This document shows positions 1 through 5,974 of a DNA stretch of 5,974 bases, in pieces. Within the stretch, counting starts at the first letter, position 1. Each line of letters opens with the position of its first letter. Origin of the DNA: Rikenellaceae bacterium (GTDB lineage Bacteria > Bacteroidota > Bacteroidia > Bacteroidales > Rikenellaceae); assembly GCA_020859875.1 (NCBI GenBank), contig JAJBVJ010000306.1:1-5974 (forward strand). The letters are read 5' to 3'. The notes below the pieces were generated by a model, which ran no database searches, was not told the origin of the DNA, and saw only the letters and a program-made list of their open reading frames with translations. Made by a program: the position numbers and the translations under genes.

Positions 1-2
1 CC

Positions 3-2201
3 GGACAACCGATCGCCTGCGACCGCCGGGCGGACGAATATACCATTAATGCCGTCGAAGAGTTCGCTACACAATTGACAAAGATAACCGGGAAAGAAGC
101 AGAGGTTTTTACCACCGACAATCTACCATCCGCGGGGGTGCGCTTCGTGGTGGACGGCACGCTGGCGGAAGAGGGATACAAGCTCGAAATTAATAAAAAA
201 GGGGTAGAGGTGCGGGCCTCGACACTGCGCGGGTTTTTGTATGCGATCCAAACAATAAAGCAGCTTTTACCGGCGGAAATTTACGGCCTTACCCCCGCAC
301 CGCAGCTTTCGTGGGAACTGCCCTATGTCACCATCGACGACGCTCCGCGTTTCAGCTACCGCGCCATGCACCTCGACGTGGCCCGCCACTTCTTCCCGGT
401 GGAGGTGGTGAAGCGGTATCTCGATATGATGGCGGTACATAAGCTAAACACGTTTCACTGGCACCTAACGGACGATCAGGGTTGGAGGATAGAGATAGAG
501 CGTTATCCGGAGCTGACCGGAATCGGGAGTATCCGCCGCCGCACGGTGATCCGAAAGGAGTGGGATAATTACGACTATACGCCCCACGGCGGATATTATA
601 CGAAAGACGAGATACGCGACGTGGTGGACTATGCCGCAAAAATGGGAATCGATATTATTCCGGAGATCGATCTCCCGGGCCATATGCTTGCTGCGCTGGC
701 CGCCTATCCCCATCTGGGCTGCACGGGCGGCCCCTACGAAGTATGGGGGCGCTGGGGAGTGGCCGACGAGGTGCTTTGTGCCGGGAACGAAGAAATTTTC
801 CCCTTTCTCGAGGGGGTTCTTACCGAGGTCATGGAGTTGTTCCCGTCGGAGTATATCCATATCGGAGGAGACGAATGCCCAAAGACCTATTGGGAAAAAT
901 GTACTAAGTGTCAGGCTAAAATTGCAGAGCTGGGCCTTGTGGACGACGAGAGTTTCAAGGCCGAACACTATCTGCAAAGCTATGTGATGGTGAGGATCGA
1001 GAATTTCCTCAAAGAGCATGGCCGCAAGGTGATCGGATGGGACGAGATACTGGAAGGGATGAAAGACTCCGATGCCACGATCATGTCCTGGCGCGGAACA
1101 GAACACGGGGTAACGGCCGCCCGGATGGGCAACGACGTTATAATGGTACCCACCTCTCACTGCTACTTCGACTATTACCAGTCGCTCGACCAAGAGGGCG
1201 AACCCTTCGGTATAGGCGGGTATGTTCCCATCGAAAAAGTATATTCGTTCGAGCCGGTTCCGGAGGGTTTGACCGAAGAGGAGGCCGCTCATATATTAGG
1301 AGTACAGGCAAATATCTGGGTAGAATATATCTCCGAACCCGAGCATTTGGAGTATATGTTGCTCCCGAGACTTTCCGCCTTGAGCGAAGTGCAGTGGTGT
1401 ATGCCAGGGGTACGGGACTGGGAGCGGTTTATGAGGAATTTCCGGATGGACGGGATATATACGGCAATGGGGTATAATTTCGCCAAACATATTTTCGGGG
1501 TATCGGGCGATTATACCGTCGATACCGGGAAAGGCTGTGTGACGGTAACTCTTACGACCCAGGGCGACGCACCGATCTACTATACCCTCGACGGAACGGA
1601 ACCTACGGCTGCTTCCGGCACACTGTATGCCGGGCCTGTCGATATAAACGAGTCCGCCATACTGAAGGCGGCCGCCGGGAGAGAAAATATGGAAACCCGG
1701 GTTTTCGAGCGGGAATTCCGTTTCTGCAAGTCTACCTGCCGCCCGATCGTATTTAATTCCGAGCCTACGCAAAGGCACACCTACGGAGGGGCTCTTTCGC
1801 TGGTGGACGGCTTTTACGGGAAGCCGGGCTATACCACGGGTGGCTGGGTCGGATTCAATATTGAACCGCTCGACGTCACCATTGATATGGCCGGATCGGA
1901 GCCCTACCGTTCGGTGGCGCTCGAAACCCTTGTAGATATGGAGGAATGGGTCTTCCATCCCTCGTCGCTGACGGTTTACACCTCGGAAGACGGGGCAGAA
2001 TTTACCCGGGCGGCCCACCTGGATATTCCCCTTATGCCGAGCGATCCCAAATGGGGGGTTAGGAATTTCTCCGTGGAGTTTGAACCGACCGCGGCCCGCT
2101 ACCTTCGGGTGGTCGCCCGGCCTGTCGACCCGATCCCTTCGTGGCACGGTGCGGCGGGCGAGAAGGGACATATGTTCGCAAGCGAGATAACGGTAGAATA
2201 G
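3..2201 (+). CDS. GH20 beta-N-acetylhexosaminidase, 5' end outside window
   Basis: Exo-acting beta-hexosaminidase that removes terminal beta-linked GlcNAc/GalNAc by substrate-assisted catalysis. The frame is open to the left edge. Numbering from base 3 gives 732 visible residues. Residues 1 to about 105 look like the GH20b N-terminal domain (ending VTIDDAPRFSYR). The (beta/alpha)8 catalytic domain follows to about 490: ARHFFP with the substrate-binding Arg at about 128, HWHLTDDQGWRIEI at about 152, PEIDLPGH with His227, HIGGDE with the catalytic pair Asp290-Glu291, SWRG (Trp363), YFDYY (Tyr388) and NIWVE (Trp439, Glu441). All key residues are present. A chitobiase C-terminal-like domain (YYTLDGTEPT) lies at about 503-565 and a discoidin/F5-8-like beta-sandwich at about 590-732. 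An in-frame TTG at 75 is not the start, because GH20b-like sequence continues upstream of it. The start codon and any signal peptide are missing, so export is only expected. Host-glycan trimming is inferred. The ECF sigma gene follows after 19 bases, so co-transcription is likely. Confidence 0.95.
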   Translation, partial: GQPIACDRRADEYTINAVEEFATQLTKITGKEAEVFTTDNLPSAGVRFVVDGTLAEEGYKLEINKKGVEVRASTLRGFLYAIQTIKQLLPAEIYGLTPAPQLSWELPYVTIDDAPRFSYRAMHLDVARHFFPVEVVKRYLDMMAVHKLNTFHWHLTDDQGWRIEIERYPELTGIGSIRRRTVIRKEWDNYDYTPHGGYYTKDEIRDVVDYAAKMGIDIIPEIDLPGHMLAALAAYPHLGCTGGPYEVWGRWGVADEVLCAGNEEIFPFLEGVLTEVMELFPSEYIHIGGDECPKTYWEKCTKCQAKIAELGLVDDESFKAEHYLQSYVMVRIENFLKEHGRKVIGWDEILEGMKDSDATIMSWRGTEHGVTAARMGNDVIMVPTSHCYFDYYQSLDQEGEPFGIGGYVPIEKVYSFEPVPEGLTEEEAAHILGVQANIWVEYISEPEHLEYMLLPRLSALSEVQWCMPGVRDWERFMRNFRMDGIYTAMGYNFAKHIFGVSGDYTVDTGKGCVTVTLTTQGDAPIYYTLDGTEPTAASGTLYAGPVDINESAILKAAAGRENMETRVFEREFRFCKSTCRPIVFNSEPTQRHTYGGALSLVDGFYGKPGYTTGGWVGFNIEPLDVTIDMAGSEPYRSVALETLVDMEEWVFHPSSLTVYTSEDGAEFTRAAHLDIPLMPSDPKWGVRNFSVEFEPTAARYLRVVARPVDPIPSWHGAAGEKGHMFASEITVE

Positions 2202-2220
2202 ATAAGTTAATCCGGAGCCA

Positions 2221-2811
2221 GTGGGGGAAACGGTTGGAATATCATCTGTCGAATTCGGTCGCCTGTTTTCCCGGTACAGGCACCGATTCGAGACGGTGGC
2301 CCGTCGTTATGTGCGCGATGGCGCCGTAGCCGAGGATATTGTCTCGGATAGCTTTATGGCTTTTTGGGCGGGGCGGGAGCGGCTTGCGGAGGACTCCAAT
2401 ATACCTGCCTACATATTGACGATCGTCCGGAACAAATGCCTGGACTGGCTAAGGGCTCAGAGTCTTCATACCAGGATAGAAAAAGAAGTTTACGACCTTC
2501 GCCGGCGTACGATTGCAGCGGATATAAGGTCGCTCGCCGCCTTCGATCCGAGCGAATTGTTCTCGGACGAGATAGCCGCCATCGTGGAGCGTACACTGGA
2601 TTCGCTTCCGGAACTTACGCGCAATGTGTTTATTGCCAGGCGCTTCTCTGATATGAGTTATCGAGAGATCGCCGAAAAATATTCAATCAGTCTGCGGCGG
2701 GTGGAGTTCGAACTGGATAAATCCGTTAAGTATTTACGGGCGGCCTTGAAGGACTATCTGCCCGCGATGGCCATTATGTTCCTTCTCGGGGATGTTATCC
2801 CGCCCTGCTGA
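2221..2811 (+). CDS. ECF-type RNA polymerase sigma factor (sigma-70 family)
   Basis: Cytoplasmic extracytoplasmic-function sigma factor of 196 residues, which directs RNA polymerase to a small regulon once released by its anti-sigma partner. Region 2 spans about 12-80: FGRLFSRYRHRF, then the AEDIVSDSFMAFW core at 37-49 and the AYILTIVRNKCLDWLR helix at 63-78. A linker leads to region 4 at about 117-175 (TLDSLPELTRNVFIARR, then the helix-turn-helix SYREIAEKYSISLRRVEFEL). The KYLRAALKDYLP segment plus hydrophobic tail is typical of Bacteroidetes PUL sigma factors. The start is GTG at 2221. An in-frame stop lies at 2203-2205, and no later canonical start keeps region 2 intact. A GGAG at 2214-2217 is only 3 bases upstream, so it is a poor ribosome site, as is common in this phylum. 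The neighbouring FecR gene is the presumed antagonist and the STN-bearing SusC the presumed sensor. The regulon, including susC, is inferred from gene order. Confidence 0.95.
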   Translation: MGETVGISSVEFGRLFSRYRHRFETVARRYVRDGAVAEDIVSDSFMAFWAGRERLAEDSNIPAYILTIVRNKCLDWLRAQSLHTRIEKEVYDLRRRTIAADIRSLAAFDPSELFSDEIAAIVERTLDSLPELTRNVFIARRFSDMSYREIAEKYSISLRRVEFELDKSVKYLRAALKDYLPAMAIMFLLGDVIPPC

Positions 2812-2835
2812 CATTCTGAGAGATTTTTTTTAAAA

Positions 2836-2874
2836 GGATAAGTGTATTCGAGTGGGAATCGGGTACACTTATTC
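2836..2874 (+). promoter_or_regulatory. 16-bp RNA hairpin between sigma and anti-sigma genes
   Basis: Bases 2836-2851 pair with 2859-2874 around a 7-base loop (GTGGGAA). There are 16 consecutive pairs, three of them G-U wobbles (2837/2873, 2847/2863, 2848/2862). On the minus strand those three become C-A mismatches, so the fold suits a + strand transcript. No U-run follows (GTTATTG comes next), so it is not a standard rho-independent terminator. It sits 25 bases before the fecR start and 24 bases after the sigma stop, downstream of a T8A4 stretch. A role in processing, partial termination or translational control of the anti-sigma gene is inference. Confidence 0.6.
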
Positions 2875-2890
2875 GTTATTGTAATATAAC
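2875..2890 (+). promoter_or_regulatory. Small hairpin next to the anti-sigma start
   Basis: GTTAT (2875-2879) is complementary to ATAAC (2886-2890) with a 6-base loop. It abuts the larger hairpin and ends 9 bases before the fecR ATG, where a ribosome would bind. Five mostly A-T pairs are weak and could arise by chance in AT-rich DNA. Confidence 0.25.
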
Positions 2891-2899
2891 GCCCGAGAG

Positions 2900-3847
2900 A
2901 TGAACCCCGAACTACTGCATAAATATATCGACAATACCGCTACCGAGGCCCAAATGCTCGAAGTGCTCGAATGGTTGGATTCCGATCCCGCACATCGTCA
3001 GCAACTCGATAACCTCGATAAGATACTTAATGCCTCGGTTCTTCACGGACCGGAAATAATCTCCCGCGCAAGCAGGAGAAAACCGGCCGTTACGGCCAGG
3101 AAAATTGCCGGATTCGCGGCAGGTGTGGCAGCTGTATTTGCGGTCGGGTTCGGCCTCTCCCATTGGATGCTGCAAAAAAAGGTCGACGAGTGGGCGCGCC
3201 GAACGGCAACCGTCGAAATACCCGCCGGCCATTACATGAGTATGACACTCCAGGACGGAACTACCGTTTGGCTGAATTCCGGTTCGCAAATGGAGTACCC
3301 GCTGGTATTTGCCGGCGGTGAACGCAGGGTGAGGCTGTCGGGAGAGGCACTGTTCGAAGTGGAATACGATCCGGCACATCCCTTTATAGTAGAGACTTTT
3401 GCATGCGATGTGGAGGTGCTGGGAACCAGGTTCGACGTGGTCGCAGACGAGACGGCAGGCAGGTTTTCGACCTCCCTTATAAGCGGAAGCGTCAAAGTAT
3501 CCAGCCGCCGTTATCCCGATATTCAAGTTGTATTGCAGCCGAACGAAAGGGTATTGTACGAGAACGGGCACTTCAGTTTCGACGTTTTGGAAGATCAGGA
3601 TAATTTCCTGTGGACGAAGGGGATGATCAGTATAAAAGGGGTAACCTTCAAGGAGCTAATGGATAAGTTCGAAAAGAATTTCGACGTACGGATCGTCGTG
3701 GAGAGGGAACGGATGCCCCGGATCGATTATAATCACGGGAAGATCCGAATTTCGGACGGCATAGATTCGGCATTGAGGCTTCTCCAGATGGCATCGGATT
3801 TTACTTATGAGAAGAGCGACGACAACACCGTAATATTTATCAGGTAA
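2900..3847 (+). CDS. FecR-family anti-sigma factor, single-pass inner membrane protein
   Basis: Transmembrane anti-sigma factor of 315 residues, predicted to hold the upstream ECF sigma factor until the outer-membrane transporter signals. Residues 1-50 form the short cytosolic sigma-binding part (LLHKYIDNTATEAQMLEVLEW). A basic stretch (SRRKPAVTARK) precedes one hydrophobic segment at about 69-90, giving cytoplasm-in topology. The periplasmic FecR domain is at about 104-205: IPAGHYMSMTLQDGTTVWLNSGS, then RRVRLSGEALFEV, then VEVLGTRFDV. A C-terminal DUF4974-like domain at about 242-315 (ISIKGVTFKELMDKFEKNF to TVIFIR) resembles STN in fold pattern and is the expected contact for the SusC STN domain. 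The ATG at 2900 follows GAGAG, and no plausible earlier start exists. Length is normal for the family. Release by regulated proteolysis is known for related proteins and is not visible here. Confidence 0.95.
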   Translation: MNPELLHKYIDNTATEAQMLEVLEWLDSDPAHRQQLDNLDKILNASVLHGPEIISRASRRKPAVTARKIAGFAAGVAAVFAVGFGLSHWMLQKKVDEWARRTATVEIPAGHYMSMTLQDGTTVWLNSGSQMEYPLVFAGGERRVRLSGEALFEVEYDPAHPFIVETFACDVEVLGTRFDVVADETAGRFSTSLISGSVKVSSRRYPDIQVVLQPNERVLYENGHFSFDVLEDQDNFLWTKGMISIKGVTFKELMDKFEKNFDVRIVVERERMPRIDYNHGKIRISDGIDSALRLLQMASDFTYEKSDDNTVIFIR

Positions 3848-3901
3848 GCTGTTCCAAACTCTAATACGTCTGCCTATGGGAAAAACCGAACCGTAACCCC
3901 G

Positions 3902-3962
3902 GTTATCCTGTGAAAATAAAAAACCTGCAGATAGTTGCGACATCCGCAGGCGTCAGGATAAC
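3902..3962. repeat. Inverted repeat with 9-bp perfect arms in the SusC leader
   Basis: GTTATCCTG (3902-3910) and CAGGATAAC (3954-3962) are exact reverse complements separated by 43 bases, and they enclose a second inverted repeat (3924-3932 with 3942-3950). On the + strand the outer right arm is followed by TTTT (3963-3966), so the whole could act as a weak attenuator before susC. The spacing also fits a protein-binding or looping site. Function is unknown. Confidence 0.45.
3913..3950 (-). terminator. Probable intrinsic terminator of a minus-strand (antisense) transcript
   Basis: Read on the minus strand, CCTGCGGAT (from 3950-3942) pairs with ATCTGCAGG (from 3932-3924) over 9 pairs, one of them G-U, around a 9-base loop. 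TTTTTTATTTT follows directly (from 3923-3913). That is the stem-plus-U-tract form of an intrinsic terminator. On the + strand the wobble becomes an A-C mismatch and the tract precedes the stem, so the element is directional. No minus-strand gene to the right needs it, so the likely client is a non-coding RNA antisense to the susC 5' region. I found no convincing promoter for it. Confidence 0.5.
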
Positions 3963-4006
3963 TTTTCAGCCTAATCAGCCAACTAATTAACCTAAGCAAC
4001 TAAAGT

Positions 4007-5974
4007 ATGAACAAAATTTGTATTCAGCAAATAAAATGTCTGTATACACTCTTTTTTGTCGTGTGCGCGGCGTCTTCCTTCGGCACACAGGCACATGCCC
4101 AGACCAGCAGGGTGACTATCGACCTGAAGAATGTCACCATGGAGCGTGTGATGGATGAAATTGAAAGCCAGACTTCATTCCTGTTTCTTTCCAACAAAGA
4201 CGTAGATATCAAAAAGAGGGTAAGTGTCGATGTCAGATCGAGGCCCCTCGGTGAAGCCCTTGCCCAGATGGTAAGGGGGACGGATGTGTCCTACAAGATC
4301 GACGGACAGTATATACTGCTGACAAGGACGAATACCAGCCCGGTTACCATCTCGGGAACCGTGGTCGACAATACAGGTATACCCGTTATCGGTGCGTCCG
4401 TGGTAATTAAGGGAACGGCGATAGGTGTTTCGACCGATACGGCCGGGAATTTCACGCTCACGGTGCCCGCGCCGGCGGAATCGGCCATATTGGTGGTGAA
4501 CTATCTGGGGTTCGAGACCGTGGAAACGGCGGTAGGCACCAGAACGAGTTTCCATATAGTACTTCACGACTCTTCGATCCAGATGGAAAACATCGTGGTG
4601 ACGGCCCTCGGGATCAGGCGGCAGGAGAGAGCCCTGTCGTATAACGTACAGCAGATAAGGTCGGAGGAGATAACCACCGTCCGGGATGCCAATTTCATGA
4701 ATTCGCTCGTCGGGAAAGTGGCCGGTGTGCAGATCAACAGCGGTTCGAGTGGCCCGGGCTCCAGCGTACGGGTGGTGATGCGCGGGGAAAAATCTATCGA
4801 AAAGGGGAACAATGTGCTCTATGTGATCGACGGTATACCGATGTATAACCACAGCTTCGGGGGAACGGGCGGAACTTATGCCGCCCAGACCGGGTCGGAG
4901 AGTATCTCCGATATAAACCCCGAGGACATAGAATCCATCAACATGCTGACCGGGCCCTCGGCGGCAGCCCTGTACGGGTCGGATGCTGCCAACGGCGTGG
5001 TGATCGTCAATACCAAGCGCGGGTTGAAAGACAGAACGGTGGTGAACGTAAGCAACAGCACTACATTTTCGACCATACGGATGCTTCCCGACATGCAGAC
5101 CTCTTACGGGACGAGTTCCGGGCTTATGAACTGGGGCGATCCCTACTCGAGCGGGTTCGATGCAAAAAAGTTTTTTAATACCGGAACGAACGTTTTTAAT
5201 TCCGTCTCGGTGTCGACCGGAAGCCAGCGTAACCAGACCTATATCTCGGCTTCGACCACCAACTCGATGGGGATAATCCCCGACAATACCTACGACAGGT
5301 ATAATTTCACGGCTCGGAATACGACCTATTTTGCTCATGATAAACTGGTTTTCGATTTCGGGGCGAGCTATATCATTCAGAACGACAAAAATATGGTGTC
5401 GCAGGGTAAGTATTACAACCCGCTTCCGGCACTTTACCTGTTTCCCCGCAGCGACGACTTCGACGAAGTGAGGCTGTTCGAACGGTGGGATCCGGTGCTC
5501 GGGTATATGACCCAGTACTGGCCCTACGGCGAAGGAGCCCATTCGCTTCAGAATCCCTACTGGATACAGAAGCGCATGAAGCGCGAATCGGACAAGCGCC
5601 GCTACATGCTCAATGCCTCGCTCAAATGGGAGATCGCCGACTGGATAAATATCGTAGGCCGGGTTAGGCTCGACAATTCGGAGTACCGCATAACCGAAAA
5701 GAAGTTCGCCTCGACCCTCACGACCTTTGCCGATATGAACGGCGGCTATGAAGATCAGACCCAGCACGACCGCAGTTTCTATGGAGACGTCATGGTTAAT
5801 ATCGATAAGACATTCGGTACCGACTGGTCGATTACGGCCAATATAGGTGCCTCGATCGACAACCAGCGTTTCGAACAGGCCGGGGGAGCTGGCAACCTTA
5901 AGGAAGTAAACCTTTTTACTCTCAACAACCTCGACTATCAAAACAAGTATAAGCCTGTACAGTCGGGATGGCAC
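4007..5974 (+). CDS. SusC/RagA-family TonB-dependent outer-membrane transporter with STN domain, 3' end outside window
   Basis: Outer-membrane beta-barrel that imports glycan oligosaccharides with a SusD lipoprotein, powered by TonB-ExbBD. Of roughly 1000-1150 residues usual for the family, 656 are visible. The open frame runs to the last base. A signal peptide (LYTLFFVVCAASSFG core) has a probable cleavage site after AHA at 31. The STN signalling domain is at 36-107 (VTIDLKNVTMERVMDEIE to YILLTR). A carboxypeptidase-regulatory-like domain is at about 113-187 (ISGTVVDNTGIPVIGASVVIKG to NYLGFET). A putative TonB box (MENIVVTALGIRR) is at 193-205. The plug is at about 210-339, with LVGKVAGVQI, VLYVIDGIP and GPSAAALYGSDAANGVVIVNTKRG. 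Barrel strands follow. The ATG at 4007 is the start that gives a complete signal peptide. The STN domain marks it as a signalling transporter paired with the upstream FecR/ECF genes. The substrate is unproven; the nearby GH20 suggests a hexosamine-containing glycan. Confidence 0.97.
   Translation, partial: MNKICIQQIKCLYTLFFVVCAASSFGTQAHAQTSRVTIDLKNVTMERVMDEIESQTSFLFLSNKDVDIKKRVSVDVRSRPLGEALAQMVRGTDVSYKIDGQYILLTRTNTSPVTISGTVVDNTGIPVIGASVVIKGTAIGVSTDTAGNFTLTVPAPAESAILVVNYLGFETVETAVGTRTSFHIVLHDSSIQMENIVVTALGIRRQERALSYNVQQIRSEEITTVRDANFMNSLVGKVAGVQINSGSSGPGSSVRVVMRGEKSIEKGNNVLYVIDGIPMYNHSFGGTGGTYAAQTGSESISDINPEDIESINMLTGPSAAALYGSDAANGVVIVNTKRGLKDRTVVNVSNSTTFSTIRMLPDMQTSYGTSSGLMNWGDPYSSGFDAKKFFNTGTNVFNSVSVSTGSQRNQTYISASTTNSMGIIPDNTYDRYNFTARNTTYFAHDKLVFDFGASYIIQNDKNMVSQGKYYNPLPALYLFPRSDDFDEVRLFERWDPVLGYMTQYWPYGEGAHSLQNPYWIQKRMKRESDKRRYMLNASLKWEIADWINIVGRVRLDNSEYRITEKKFASTLTTFADMNGGYEDQTQHDRSFYGDVMVNIDKTFGTDWSITANIGASIDNQRFEQAGGAGNLKEVNLFTLNNLDYQNKYKPVQSGWH

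Larger units (their letters stand above)
3848..4006 (+). promoter_or_regulatory. Leader/promoter region of the SusC gene
   Basis: This is a 159-base non-coding gap between the fecR stop and the susC start. It should hold the promoter served by the upstream ECF sigma factor. I cannot place -35/-10 elements with confidence, and there is no TTTG, hence no match to the Bacteroides housekeeping TAnnTTTG box. It contains nested inverted repeats, listed separately. A possible alternative hairpin pairs AACCG (3889-3893) with CGGTT (3900-3904), overlapping the left arm of the larger repeat. The last 30 bases are A-rich without a Shine-Dalgarno, typical for this phylum. Confidence 0.5.

Noticed and set aside
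75..77. TTG as the start of the hexosaminidase
   Set aside because: The same frame is open to base 3 and encodes sequence that continues the GH20b domain upstream, so the true start lies outside the window.
465..2171. Two long minus-strand open frames (465-1292 and 1296-2171)
   Set aside because: Both are opposite the GH20 gene, whose catalytic and C-terminal motifs are intact. Their translations resemble no protein family.
2789..2831. GGGAT/ATCCC hairpin at the end of the sigma gene followed by T8 as a terminator
   Set aside because: The 5-bp stem has a 3-base loop inside the coding sequence, and the T-run begins 23 bases after it, too far for an intrinsic terminator.
2835..3961. Shared AGGATAA at 2835-2841, 3597-3603 and 3955-3961, with its complement at 3903-3909, as a common operator
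   Set aside because: One copy is ordinary coding sequence in fecR and two are arms of the same inverted repeat, so a shared regulatory site is not supported.
4010..4060. Minus-strand near-matches to TAnnTTTG (AAATTTTG, TTTATTTG) as a promoter for the suspected antisense RNA
   Set aside because: Each misses a specified base and neither has a TTTG about 19-21 bases upstream.
4175..5974. A 599-codon open frame on the minus strand running to the right edge
   Set aside because: It lies wholly opposite the SusC reading frame, which has clear STN, plug and barrel motifs. Its translation shows no recognisable domain, so it is a by-product of codon use in susC.
1..5974. tRNA/rRNA genes, CRISPR arrays, insertion sequences, attachment sites, frameshifts
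   Set aside because: I saw no such pattern on either strand. All four + strand genes are uninterrupted within the window.

Overview
The window looks like part of a Bacteroidota (most likely Bacteroidales) polysaccharide-utilisation locus. The signs are a SusC/RagA-type TonB-dependent transporter with an N-terminal STN signalling domain, an ECF sigma factor with the family's typical C-terminal tail, a FecR-type anti-sigma factor ending in a DUF4974-like domain, and A-rich translation starts lacking a good Shine-Dalgarno. The DNA is moderately GC-rich by eye, above what I would expect for Bacteroides proper. A Rikenellaceae-like gut member is possible, but this is a guess. All real genes read on the + strand.

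Layout: (1) Bases 1-2201 hold a family GH20 beta-N-acetylhexosaminidase whose 5' end lies outside the window. (2) Nineteen bases later, a GTG at 2221 starts an ECF sigma factor (to 2811). (3) An 88-base gap carries a 16-bp RNA-type hairpin and a smaller hairpin. (4) The FecR-like anti-sigma factor occupies 2900-3847. (5) A 159-base gap (3848-4006) carries nested inverted repeats, including what reads as an intrinsic terminator for a minus-strand transcript. (6) A SusC-like transporter starts at 4007 and runs off the right edge with 656 codons visible. A SusD partner would be expected next, but it is outside the window.

How the parts fit: in known Bacteroidetes systems of this kind, the STN domain of a substrate-loaded SusC contacts the periplasmic part of FecR, which releases the ECF sigma factor to transcribe the susC/susD operon. 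The GH20 enzyme suggests that the target glycan carries terminal beta-linked GlcNAc or GalNAc, as host mucin or N-glycans do. The substrate assignment is inference.

The protein content is ordinary for this phylum. The most interesting material is between the genes. There is a strand-asymmetric terminator-like hairpin antisense to the susC leader, which may be the 3' end of an antisense small RNA. There is also a strand-asymmetric hairpin between the sigma and anti-sigma genes, which could set their relative expression.
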